Source: Elmis aenea
Taxonomy: Eukaryota; Arthropoda; Insecta; Coleoptera; Elmidae
Direction of reading: 5' to 3'
Assembly (NCBI GenBank): GCA_947652605.1
Contig: OX393581.1
Span: forward strand, 13,830,640-13,894,639
Length of the DNA: 64,000 bases
Shown here one piece after another: positions 1 to 9,970 of the stretch; the first letter of the stretch is position 1; the number at the start of each line of letters is the position of its first letter. The notes beneath the pieces were generated by a model, which did no database searches, had not been told where the DNA came from, and worked only from the letters and a program-made list of their open reading frames with translations. The translations under genes were made by a program, and so were the position numbers.

Positions 1-28
1 TCTTTGATAAGAAGGGCACCCCGATTGG

Positions 29-376
29 CTAGCTTATGACAAAAGGCACTTCACGTTAATTTTCCAAGCAAATAGTGCTCGTTATTGTGAAGTGGTGGGT
101 ATTAGGGTTTCTCATATTTGACATTTTTGCTTGTCCCGGGATTCCAGAAAAAATCGGTCTTCTTCCCGAGATTTTCCGGGATCCCGGGACGTAATAAATG
201 AACTAGCTTATGACAAAGGGCACTTCACGTTAATTTTGCAAGCAAATAGTGCGCGTTATTGTGAAGTGGTGGGTATTAGAGTTTCTTATATTTGACAATT
301 TCGCTTGTCCCGGGATTCCAGGAAAAAATCGGTCGTCTTCCCAGGATTTCCCGGGATCCCGGGACGTAATACATTA
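29..376. repeat. Two-copy ~174-bp tandem duplication
   Basis: The block starting CTAGCTTATGACAAA at 29 recurs at 203 with only scattered differences. Each copy contains the flank of the hAT-like element, its first bases (TAGGGTTTC or TAGAGTTTC) and the CCCGGGATCCCGGGA palindrome. The duplication therefore copied the insertion junction together with the element's left end, so it happened after that insertion. It could be a real local duplication or an assembly artefact that joins two alleles. Confidence 0.85.
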
Positions 377-971
377 AGCCAATATTTTAAAATAAATAAC
401 CTAGAAACGGAAGGAGCGGCTTATTACTTAACAAGAAACCCAAGTCATTATTTAATACATTTTGGTTTCATGGTTATTATAAGTAAATAATAAAATAGTA
501 TCTATTGGTGAGAGAAACATACATTTCAGAAATATTACTTTACTATTGCAATATCATTTGTATGAACACAATAATTTTTATCAATAAAATTTCATTTATA
601 AACTTCACGTATTTTGCTTTGCATTACCAGGATACAAAAGAAAGGAACGGTAAACGTATTTTGATGATTGTCATGGAGACCGGGTTTCTTTACGCATACC
701 TACTATGGGTGTTCATAATTTGTTATTCCAAACCAGAAAAACTATTTTTTAATGAGAATAAAATTGTTTCATCTTTAATGTTAGTTAAGATATTTATAAC
801 AAAATCTGATATTTATGATATTGGTGAAATAATCATAGTATTACAAAGTTTTTAACACAAAATAAACGAAAATAACAGTTTTTTAATATCCCGGGACAAT
901 AAGTATTTCCTTGGAAATATAATATAGATTAAAATGGACCGGGATCCCGGAATCTCGGGAGAGAAACCCTA
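277..971. mobile_element. Non-autonomous hAT-like element (~695 bp)
   Basis: The 8-bp sequence GTGGGTAT lies at 269-276 and again at 972-979, an intact 8-bp target-site duplication. The ends are inverted: TAGAGTTTC / GATTCC on the left matches GGAATC / GAGAAACCCTA on the right. Inside the left end is the self-complementary CCCGGGATCCCGGGA block. Because of the 174-bp duplication, a second possible left end lies at 103 with its own copy of the duplication at 95-102. An open frame of 116 codons (505-855) inside the element resembles no transposase and is probably chance. It appears to sit inside another hAT-like repeat whose right edge may be near 1056. The 8-bp duplication is diagnostic for hAT; the family is not identified. 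Confidence 0.75.
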
Positions 972-1059
972 GTGGGTATACAAATTATATTAGAACGTTA
1001 GTGGCGGGCACTTAAAAAATGCTTTGCGGGCACCCGGGTGCCAATCTCTGCCCCACAGC

Positions 1060-1380
1060 GTCCATGTATATTGGTGGAATACACTTATTCTTAAACACCA
1101 GAGTTTAATTAACGGGATACTGTCATAAGCCTTTTGAAGATCAATGAGTACCAACTGCGTTCCTGGGTTACGTTGAATTTGTTTTTCTATTATTTGTTTT
1201 AAACAGAATAGGTTGTCTTTGCCTGAGCGACCAGCTCGAAGTCATTTTGCTCTTCATAGTATGTCCAACAGTTTGGTATTCTATTCTTCAGAATCTTTCC
1301 GTATAGTCTACTCAAATAATTTGTTACACCTATTCCTCTATAGTTTGAACTGTTTTCTCTGTCACTTTTATCTGTATAAA
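1060..1380 (-). pseudogene. LINE reverse-transcriptase relic
   Basis: On the minus strand, conserved blocks of a non-LTR retrotransposon reverse transcriptase can be read: NYRGIGVTNYLSRLYG, then EEQNDF, RAGRSGKDNLF, and LVLIDLQKAYDSIP. The last block carries the first catalytic aspartate region of the palm. A frame slip separates EEQNDF from RAGRS, so it is not functional. Nothing before the NYRG block or after the AYDS block is recognisable, so it is truncated at both ends. The left boundary abuts the putative outer hAT end near 1056. It could be one of several LINE clades that share these motifs; I do not assign a clade. Confidence 0.8.
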
Positions 1381-1420
1381 TATTACTAATGCAGCTCTCT
1401 ATTCCTTAGAGCTTAGACAG

Positions 1421-2995
1421 TTCTTCGCCTCTCAAAAATTAGTTGAAATACGATAGTAGTTAAAATAGAACATCTTGTCCGTACTAGATCTGATCTAAAC
1501 AGTGATTATTCCCTGCACTAAATTTCTAGCAGAATGGAATTTTCGAACAGTTAATTTTTTAATCAAACAGGAATGTAAAATGCTTGTAAAACTTTATTGG
1601 CTACTGCTATCGGTGTTTACTTAATTGATTGCTTCGCTACTACATAACGGCTTATACATTTCTTCCGATTTCTTCTTCAGCGCAAGATTAAACTAAAACA
1701 CTTACCGTCATAATATCGTGATACAACTTAACGGATCGTCAATTTTTTTCATCTGCGGAAACATATTGGTCTTACTGACGAAGTTGTGCGAAGTTATGAT
1801 ACTGTTTAGAAGTTGAATTTGAAGAAAACCGAATAAGATGTTTAAACACACAAAATAAAGCGTACGTAATTTTCGAAGTTAACTTTTTTTGAATGAGAAC
1901 ACGTCCCGGAAAATATTTTTCGGTCGGTGTATATTTGTCTAAACGCAGTTATTTGAGAAGCGCGTAACATCTTGCAGTAAAACAAACAATTACCCGTTCT
2001 TACGAAACATTATAGTCCCGCGACGGCACCGGGCCTTTTGTTTGCGTGTTCTCACGAACTGGATATATTATTTATACCGACAAAGTTAAGGACAAATTAA
2101 TTTAAGATCCCACGGTCTCGTACGCACCAGTACAAAGACGAATCCAGTGTGAACACATCCCCCCACGAATCGTTTCCATCGAAAATATTTCGTTCGTGTG
2201 TGGTTTAGTATAATTGAAAACGAAACCGTGTATAATGAGGTAATAACGCCTTCTATTTTTAAATAGTCCGTGCGTATTTATTTAGTGGCTGTTTTCGAAG
2301 AGAGTTATTTGTGTGTTAGTAAACGAAGGAATTCGTCAGACTTATATAATGGTTATTTAACCACCTTTGCGGACACGGATAAACAGTGGTCACTTGACAG
2401 GTGAACCAACAAAACCACAAAAAATACCCGTGGCACACGACCTCGCCGTTAAACCAGACGTTGTAAAAAGTTATATACCTGGCATTGTACGTGAATATTA
2501 AACATCTGCTATAAAACTTTAAGAAATTGTTTAACGGCAGATTAGTGCTGCCTGTGTTGCATTTTTACACGGGTAATTTAGTTTGCGGTGTGATGGTTTT
2601 GCTTTCGCAAAAACTCTGCCAAACCCCATACTTTTGTTAACCAGTTAAAATCTCCTTCAAGGCCATAGATGGTTATTTTTTATTTACGCGGTTCGTAATT
2701 TATTTCCAATTCGCAAGGTTTATTTTAATCTGAATCTGTTCAATTAAAGAAATCATAACCTTACATAAGTATATTTTCGGTAAACATAAAATTTTATCAT
2801 TTTGTTTATTAATACGTAAAAATGTATTCAAAAATCATTTCCAGTTAGTTTTGTACCCATTTTTAATTATCAAATTTCAACAGAAATCGACAATTATTGT
2901 ATTAATTCGCTCAAAAAACTTAAAAAGATAATACACTGCACTAATGCAAACTTAGAGAATAGCAAGTTGTTAAAGCTTCGTTCTGTGGTTAAAGA
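1421..2995. other. Unique non-coding stretch
   Basis: I see no coding signal and no repeat end here. The part from about 1980 to 2480 is richer in G+C and CpG than its surroundings (for example the run around 2020-2060), which makes it a candidate conserved non-coding or regulatory segment. That is an inference from composition only. Confidence 0.3.
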
Positions 2996-3089
2996 TTAGC
3001 TACAATAATTAGTAGATATTTTTGTTTGGTCTCATGATAAACTTAGCTACAATAATTAGTAGATATTTTTGTTTGGTCTCATGATAAAC
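2996..3089. repeat. Perfect 47-bp tandem duplication
   Basis: The 47-bp unit beginning TTAGCTACAATAATTAG runs 2996-3042 and is repeated without any difference at 3043-3089. The perfect identity means a recent event or an assembly duplication. Confidence 0.95.
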
Positions 3090-3373
3090 TGAACAGAAAA
3101 AACAAATTTTTGACATATCTTGGGCAACAATTTACAGTTTTGAAACTTTTGGATTTCCTTCGAAAAATAACGTATGTTTCTCATAAAGAGTTGGTTTTAA
3201 AATAAACGTTTTAACCAGAATAAAAAAAAAAATGTATGCGATTTTCTGGTTGCACAAAGCTTAGTTAAAAGTTAACGGGTACTTAATTCTCGATACCTAA
3301 GCCACATAAAAATTGTTGTAATGGAAACGATGTTTGTCGGTTGCGTTAACTTTAACTGAGCTTTATGCAACCC

Positions 3374-3990
3374 AACTTAAGTCATATAAAAAGTTGACTG
3401 TCGCATTGATGTGTTATATATCATCGTTGAAAAAAACTTTTGCGTATCAATTTGTATAACATTTTGACTGAGCATTGTGCAATCCAGCTTAAATCGTAAA
3501 AAAAGTGGACTGTCGCATTGATGTGTCATTTATATCATCGTAGAAATAACTTTTGCATATTAATTTGTAGGAGATTTTATCTACGCAGTGTGCAACCCCA
3601 CCTAATGCCGAATTTACATGTGTATAGTAGCTTAAGCAAGTTACCAAGTAAGTAAATTTAGCTAGTTACTGCGTGTGAATAGCTTTGTGTAGTACTTGCA
3701 CAATTAAACAATTTAGTGACTTTTTGAGTAAAGTGAATAGAAATCATTTCTATTTACTTGCGGATGGTATTCTATTTTCCATCAATTACTAAATAATTTT
3801 ACTTAATTTAGCTACTTGATTAGTAGCTTGCTTTATAGCTACTATACACATGTAAATTCAGCATAAGTAATAAGCCGTAGAAATTATTTTGCGTATCAAT
3901 TTGTATTTGTATAAGATTTTGGCTGAGCATAGTGCAGTCTGACTTCAGTCTATTAAAAAAACAGTTGACACTCGCCTGTGTGTCTTATCT
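3374..3990. repeat. ~112-bp tandem array, interrupted by a MITE
   Basis: Units begin near 3374, 3486 and 3599 and share blocks such as GACTGTCGCATTGATGTG, ATCATCG and TTTGCGTATCAATTTGTA. A third, more diverged unit is split by the MITE at 3606-3863 and resumes at 3867. A partial fourth unit starts near 3942 (CAGTTGACACTCGCCTGTG). The copies differ at roughly one base in six, so this is an old array. Confidence 0.75.
3606..3863. mobile_element. 258-bp MITE with TAA target duplication
   Basis: The terminal inverted repeats begin TGCCGAATTTACATGTG on the left and, in reverse complement, TGCTGAATTTACATGTG on the right. They match over about 35 bp through TATAGTAGCT. TAA lies directly outside both ends (3603-3605 and 3864-3866). 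A 3-bp TAA duplication fits PIF/Harbinger-type movement, although the termini themselves are not a PIF motif that I recognise. It has inserted into a ~112-bp tandem repeat unit, which it splits cleanly. Confidence 0.8.
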
Positions 3991-5111
3991 TATATAAGTA
4001 ATTTTCGTCAAGCAATTTGTAGAAAATCTTGTGCAATATAGAAAGAGATTATGGCTGTTTCTTATAATTAAAAGCAAATTTTAAAGGTACTATATTTTTA
4101 CTCAGTGCGTAGAGAGTTAGTGATACCGGAAAGACTTCGCAACTTGATACTTGACCACGAGCTTGTTTGGTATCGCTGTTAGAACTAGGCACGTGTCCGG
4201 GTCGTTCGTAACCAATAAAATATCCATCCGAAAACCCGCAGGTACCAATAGATAATTCGACGTTAGGTCGGAAACAGCTGTTTTGACTTCTTAAGCGACT
4301 GTCGATTATAATAGATTAGTGGTTAGCCGTTGGTCGTTAGAAAGGGATGTGTCTAAATATAAACACGTTCTGCTCCTTTTCTGTTAACATTTACATCTCA
4401 TTTTACAAATGTATTCGACGGCATTTGTTTTAAAGGTCTCGTTAGTTTGTTGGAAGGTTTTGCGTTATTGCGCAACATTTTTAGTTTTGTTTAGCATATT
4501 CTACGACATTAATACTACGTTTTACTCCAAAACGTGTTGTTTATTTATAAAATTCAAATTAGTTCAAGGATATCACGATTCTCATCTTTTAATTATTTTA
4601 TAACTGACATAAAATTTTAACGCTTAATTTATCAAACTGGTTGAGATAATGAAATTCTTGTTTTACTTTATCAATCATTGTAAACGATTGTGGATTAGAA
4701 CACCCGTGCTGTACAATAATGTTATTGTTTCTAATTAATTTTTGATTAAACGCGTTTGGTTGCGTGCTCTAAGGTATTTAATTAATAACAAATTAATTAA
4801 TTAATCATAAATACATAAATCAAGGCTGCTTTATTGTTAAAAAATTATGTAATATATTGTGCTTATGTATAATATTATGCACTGTTGCTAATTTGACGCC
4901 TATTTTTTGCTTCATAAATTATTTTTACTGTTCTTGTTATTATTAAGCATATTTTATTTAATATCTTGATATTATTTGAATTTTTGCTATTTTATTCAAT
5001 TGTTAATGATTTGGTCAACGTTGAAAGTCGCCCCTCTTGCTGTAGTTTGGATAACATATCGTTTTATTTTGTATCCACCAAACAATTGTAAAGTTTTTGT
5101 TTAACAAAATC
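3991..5111. other. Unique AT-rich non-coding stretch
   Basis: The part at 4120-4340 is GC-richer and has two CCAAT boxes; the rest is very AT-rich with homopolymer runs. A 64-codon open frame at 4409-4603 has no recognisable features and is probably chance. Confidence 0.3.
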
Positions 5112-5800
5112 CGTATAATTGTTTTTTTACCTCATTTTTATTTTAGTACTAATAATTAGCTTACTAAAGTAACAGTTTTTAAATGGACGTAAGCTTAGAA
5201 ATTCATTATAAGCTATTTATGTTCTTTAACCTTTCGAGCCAGATACCTATAAATATTTAATAGGTACGTTAATAAACTTAAATTTGTTGTTTATTTATAT
5301 GTATACGTCAGGGTGGTTGGTCCTTCGAACCGGATTGCCCCTCTGAATTCGTATAATTGTTTTTTTTTACCTCATTTATATTTTAGTACCAATAATAAGC
5401 TTACTAAAGTATCAGTTTTTAAGTCGACGTAAGCTTAGAAATTCATTATAAGCTCTTTATGTGCTTTAACCTTTCGAGCCAGATATAAATATTTAATGCG
5501 TTAATAAACTTAAATTTGTCGTGTTTTTATATGTCAGGGTAGTTGGTCTTTCGAGCCGGATTGCCCCTCTGAATTCGTATAATTTTTTTACCTCGTTTTT
5601 ATTTTAGTACCTATAATTAGCTTACTAAAGTATCAGTTTTTAAATGGACGTTAGCTTAGAAATTCGTTATAAGCTATTTATGTGCTTTAACCTTTCGAGC
5701 CAGATATAAATAGTTAATACGTTAATAAACCTAAATTGGTCGTTTTCTATAAACGTCAGGGTAGTTGGTCCTTCGAGCCAGATTGCTCCTCTGAATTCTT
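5112..5800. repeat. Three-unit tandem array of ~225-238 bp
   Basis: Three units start at CGTATAATT at 5112, 5350 and 5576 and run to about 5800. Each contains TTAGCTTACTAAAGT or a variant of it, a CTTTAACCTTTCGAGCC block, TTAATAAAC and then GGTTGGTCCTTCGA or a variant followed by CCTCTGAATTC. The paired TTCGAGCC/TTCGAACC motifs inside one unit suggest that the unit itself arose from a smaller internal duplication. It could be a short stretch of satellite DNA. Confidence 0.85.
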
Positions 5801-7215
5801 TCGTTAAACCTATTCAATTTTTGTTATTTAAAAGGGGTTTCTTAACCATTTAAAACGAACTTAAGCTTATTAACTTGAGCCGGACTAGATTATGTTCGAA
5901 AACTGGATCAAATCTACCGATTTTTACCTTAAACAACTACCTTTTCTGGATTTCCAGGCCTTGCAAGATTCTTCATCGTGTCGTGTTAATTTATGTAAAA
6001 CAACAGCCTATTTCTTGTGGTACATGAGTGCGATAGTTTACTTTTAAACATTTATAACCTCTTTTTAGTTAAAAATCATCAAGGAATATAAATTATTAAT
6101 GCGCGTTTTTTTAACATTAATTATACACTACATTTTAAAATATCGAGTTTTTCGTTAATAATCAAGTTGTTTAACTTGGAACACTTTCTAGGGAAGTATA
6201 AAAAAGACGGTGTGGCAATTTGAGGTACATTTCATACAACTACATTCCTCTGCAATATCTGCACGATAAAAAAAGTTTTTCTTTACACATAAATATAATA
6301 GACGCATACCCGTGTCATAGCGAATTATCCAAAGCATAAAAAATTTACATTTAACAAATGATTATTTTTTTGTCAACGATGCTATAGATCTGCTGCGTTC
6401 ATTAATAAAAATAGTTCATAGAATTATTGTGTAATTATACAGCGACATAGGTTTAAACGAATTCTTTCTCATAAAATCTAATACCATTTGTAGTGAAGCA
6501 TTTAAAGAATTTTAACGAATCATGTGTCACCATAAAGTGTAACTTGTTTTAACATCTAGGAACGCGCGGTGAATTATAAGATAACCAAGTGTCCCATCAG
6601 TAATTATTTAACTGTTTTTGTTAATTCAATCGTCGAAACTGCCTCTTACAAATTAATTATGTATAATGCGTCAGGCAACCGGAAATATATTTTACTCGTT
6701 ATCTGGGCTTAATCGAACATTTTTGGCCTTTATTTATTAACTAAGATGGGCTCGATAAAATTAGGCGAGAAATTTTATACTACAGCAAGACGCTTTTATG
6801 TGTTTTTAAAAGTTTCATTGTGTCTTATTAATAAAATTAATGTAGTAATTATTTGGCAGTAAGATGCGTCGCTATTCACGCAGGAGTTAGATGTCCTGTG
6901 ACATTTCAACGGGTGCCAAATGCGATTCTCTACCATTGGTGCCAAGTTTATTAAAAATTTATATCATTCAAAGTAGTATTTAAAACTTAAACTGCTTTAA
7001 ATTAAATAAAATAATTGTTACTTACGTATTTGGCCAAGCAATTGTTCTTTATATTAGCGCAGAAGAATTCTCATTCTTTACTGTAAAAAATATATCTTTA
7101 AAATTACCATAAATATCATTAGCTTTATTTAGCCATCAATAATCAAGGTTTATTTTCTACTTCAAAAGTTTGTTTACAAAAGTGATGTAATTACATAACG
7201 TGTGTAAAATTTGAG
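5801..7215. other. Unique AT-rich non-coding stretch
   Basis: I see no ORF with coding character, no repeat boundary and no RNA gene in this stretch. Confidence 0.3.
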
Positions 7216-7778
7216 TACAGGGTGGGCAAATTTCGATGTTTTCATAGGGAATCTCGGTAACTATGAAAGATATCGAAAAATGGACCTCCTTCCTCGATCT
7301 CTTTTTTCGAGAAAAAGTTATTGGTGAAAATTAAAATTTGGTTATCGTCTTTTGTTTTCGAGTTATCACCGATAACTCGATTTTTCGACTTTTCGCTTTA
7401 TGACTATATCTCGCTTGTTTATGAAAATAAACAAAAATAATTTTGACGTTCTACTTTTTTGATAAGAATGCAGTCGATATTCGATTTGTGATATAAAGTT
7501 GTATTTTTTTAAATGGAACCCGTAGTTGGCTGTGGCATCACGGCAAAGAGGATTTTTTTCCCATTCCAGTAATATATATCATATGGGGTCGACTTATTCA
7601 TTTTCCTTATATTATAGCAAAAATTAGGTAATTTTTCATATTTTATTTTTTTGCTAATAGTAGGCTTTTGTCATTAAGAATATACCTGGTAAAACAAACT
7701 GTCATTCTGTTGTTTTAAGGATAATTTGGAGAAACAATCACGTTGATTGTTTTTAATTTTGTACCTTTAAAACATGAA

Positions 7779-7970
7779 ATGGCTTACGAATATTACGAAA
7801 AGTTAGATATGTTAGAATGTTCTATTCAAAGTAATAATAATTCTGAAACTGCAAGTGACACATATTTTTATCGTTACCCGTAAAGAAGGCAACCATATAA
7901 ATCTATTTTTGGAAGATTAAAACAAAATCTGATTAATTGTGGGACATTTAACAAACCCGGAACAAAGTAA
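7779..7970 (+). pseudogene. Transposase N-terminal HTH relic, left arm
   Basis: Starting from ATG at 7779, the frame reads MAYEYYEKLDMLECSIQ and then continues with SETASDTYFYRYP, a stop, RRQPYKSIFGRLKQNL and CGTF. This pattern, a hydrophobic first helix, AS.TYF.RYP.R..P, and then a second helix with F.RLK..L, matches the DUF4817 DNA-binding domain at the start of many insect mariner-type transposases. The in-frame TAA after RYP and another stop near 7970 show that it is dead. Past 7970 further transposase-like residues (NIVKRLLP) can still be read. The same segment occurs inverted at 9225-9368. Confidence 0.75.
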
Positions 7971-8079
7971 TAAAAGATTAAATATAGTGAAGCGGTTGTT
8001 ACCAATAATCATCTACCATTTTCAAAAAAGCAGAGTTAAAATAATATAAACTAGAAATAATTCGAAATAATATAAAACT

Positions 8080-8250
8080 ATTTACATTTTCAAATTGACT
8101 TCTATTATTTGCAACACATAATTCACATCGCCTCGAAACACTCTGAACTGCGTTGTAAATATAAATATTAGAAATAGAATAATTAATACACTGTATAAAA
8201 CTTTCTCTTACTTCATTTATATTATTATTACTATTTTTGTATAAATTGTC
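8080..8250 (-). pseudogene. Transposase C-terminal relic of the foldback element
   Basis: The minus strand reads NINEVRESFIQCIN, then NAVQSVSRRCELCV and NNRSQFEN. This resembles the last helices of DUF4817-type mariner transposases, which end in an arginine-rich R.LE.C....G..FEH pattern. The DDE catalytic core between the N-terminus at 9.3 kb and this piece is absent. The match is to a loose pattern over a short stretch, so confidence is moderate. Confidence 0.5.
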
Positions 8251-8283
8251 TTTAAAGTGTCCCCAAAATGAGATTATGTTTTC

Positions 8284-9221
8284 ATCATCATCATCATCGT
8301 TGTCCTCTTGTACCCGTAGGTGTCGAGGTTTGTTCCTTCACTTTTTTCCTTCGACAAAGCTACGCCAGCCCTTACGGTCTCTGGCCAGTACTTTTGCTTC
8401 TTCCCATGTTTTTCCTCTACGTTTTATTGTCTCCACTACGCTGCTGTTCCATGTTGTTCTGGGTCGTCCCCTTCTGTTTTTGCCTATTTTTCTGGCTTCC
8501 CATACATTCTTGACTTGCCTTGTGCTGTCCATTCGTATTAAGTGGCCTGTCCACTTTAATTTCTTTTCCTCTATTTTACTTGTCAGTGATTTCATTTTAG
8601 GTTTTTCTCTTATGTATTCGTTTCTTATTTTATCTGTTCTTTTTACCCCTTCCACCGCATTTCTGCAGCCTGTAATCTATTCTCTTGTCCTTTATTCAGT
8701 ACCCAATTCTCAGCACCATATATTAAAATTGGTATGTAGATTGTGTTGTATACTGTTATTTTTGTTTCACTTGATATCTCCTTTTTATCCAAAAAATTCT
8801 TATATATGGCGTTGTATGTTCTTGTTGCTGTTTTTATCCTGTTTCCTATTTCATTTTCTTGTGTTCCTTTACTGTTTATAATTATTCCAAGATACTTGAA
8901 TTCATCTACTTGTTCTAACATTTCTTCTCCGAGTCTGATGTTGATTTTCTTTTCTTTATTTGAGATAGCCATTACTTTTGTTTTTTTCTTATTCACTAAT
9001 AAGTTATAGTTTTTCATTATCTGGGCCCACACATTAATATTATTCTCAAGTTCTTTTTCGTTTTTAGCGACCAGCACAACATCATCTGCGAATACACAAG
9101 CTTGTACTTGGACTTGTTTTAGATTGTGAAAACCTATTGTGTATTTCGTCGTTTGGTTCCAGGTTTGTTTTATAACTTCATCAATTAGGCTTATAAATAG
9201 TAGCGGGCTTAGTACTCCTCC
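8284..9221 (-). pseudogene. 5'-truncated LINE: RT C-half and C-terminal domain
   Basis: The minus strand starts in the RT palm with GGVLSPLLFISLIDEV, continues to the catalytic box ACVFADDVVLVAKNE (FADD at 9081-9092), then the thumb (FKYLGIIINSKGTQENE, ILIYGAENWVLNKGQE). It ends in the C-terminal domain KKLKWTGHLIRM followed by RRGRPRTTWN and LARDRKGWRSFVEGKK. These are the standard blocks of insect endonuclease-RT LINE ORF2. One frame change lies near 8650. Beyond the stop, the 3' end carries CTCTTGTACCC (on the plus strand) and a (CAT)n tract at 8281-8299, which is probably the LINE tail. The 5' end is cut at 9221 exactly where the right arm of the foldback element begins, the usual 5'-truncation pattern of target-primed insertion. 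Confidence 0.9.
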
Positions 9222-9224
9222 TTA

Positions 9225-9368
9225 TGTTTTAATCTTTCAAAAATAGATATATTAGATTGCCTTCTTTCTATGTAACGATTAAAATAAGTTTCACTTGCAG
9301 CTTCAGAATTATTATTACTTTGAATAGAACATTCCAACATCATACTTTTCGTAATATTCGTAAGCCAT
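9225..9368 (-). pseudogene. Transposase N-terminal HTH relic, right arm
   Basis: This is the inverted copy of the segment at 7779-7970. The minus strand reads MLECSIQSNNNSEAASETYF, then NRYIERRQSN and SIFERLKH, so the ERR missing from the left arm is present here. One base change near the start shifts the frame relative to the left-arm ATG. The reading continues only to 9225, where the LINE insertion begins. Confidence 0.75.
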
Positions 9369-9970
9369 TTCGTGTTAAGGTGCAAAAATATAAACAATCA
9401 ACAATTAAACCTGATTATTTCTGTAAAATTTTCCTTAAAACAACAGAATGATAGATTGTTTTACAAGGTATATTCTTAATGGCATACGCCTACTACTAGA
9501 AAAAATAAAATATGAAAAATTACCTAATTTTTGCTATAATGTTAGGAAAATGAATAAATCGACCCCACATGATATATATTATATCATTGGATTAGGGAAA
9601 AAATCCTCTTTCTCGTGATGCCACAGCCAACTATGGGTTTCATTTACAATAATACAACTTTATGTCACAACTCGGATTTCGATTTTTTTTTGAAAAATTG
9701 TCTGCGCCTGCATTTTTATCAAAAAAGTGCCTGTAGAACGTCAACATTATTTTTCTTTATTTTCATAAACAAGCGAGATATAGTCATAAAACAAAAAGTC
9801 GAAAAAGCGAGTTATCGGTTGTAAATCGAAAACAAAAGACGATAACCAATTTAAGTTTTAACCATTAACTTTTTCTCGAAAAAAGAGATCTAGGATGCTT
9901 GGTCCGTTTTTTGATCCCTCTTATAGTTATCGAGATTCCCTATTAAAACATCGAAATTTGCCCCCCTGTA

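Larger units (their letters stand above)
7218..9968. mobile_element. Mariner-like foldback element with ~730-bp inverted arms
   Basis: The ends read TA|CAGGGTGGGCAAATTTC on the left, and the right end reads back into CCCTG|TA, with TA at 7216-7217 and 9969-9970. The left arm (7218-7945) and right arm (9225-9968) are inverted copies of each other over their whole length. Each arm carries the N-terminal helix-turn-helix of a mariner-type transposase (DUF4817-like). A fragment resembling the transposase C-terminus sits between them on the minus strand at about 8080-8250. Reading from the right end, the order is therefore N-terminus, insertion, C-terminus, and then an inverted second N-terminus in place of the normal left end. 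A 5'-truncated LINE (8284-9221) fills the middle. The element cannot code for an active enzyme. Confidence 0.85.

Noticed and set aside
505..855. 116-codon open frame inside the hAT-like element
   Set aside because: No zinc finger, DDE or dimerisation motif is visible; the composition is that of AT-rich chance frames.
980..1056. Right end of an outer hAT element around the window start
   Set aside because: GGGTGCCAATCTCTGCCCC looks like a hAT terminus, but the left end and target duplication would lie outside the window, so it is not listed as a feature.
8237..9009. Plus-strand open frames of 73 to 214 codons
   Set aside because: They are antisense shadows of the LINE ORF2 fragment, which reads convincingly on the minus strand.
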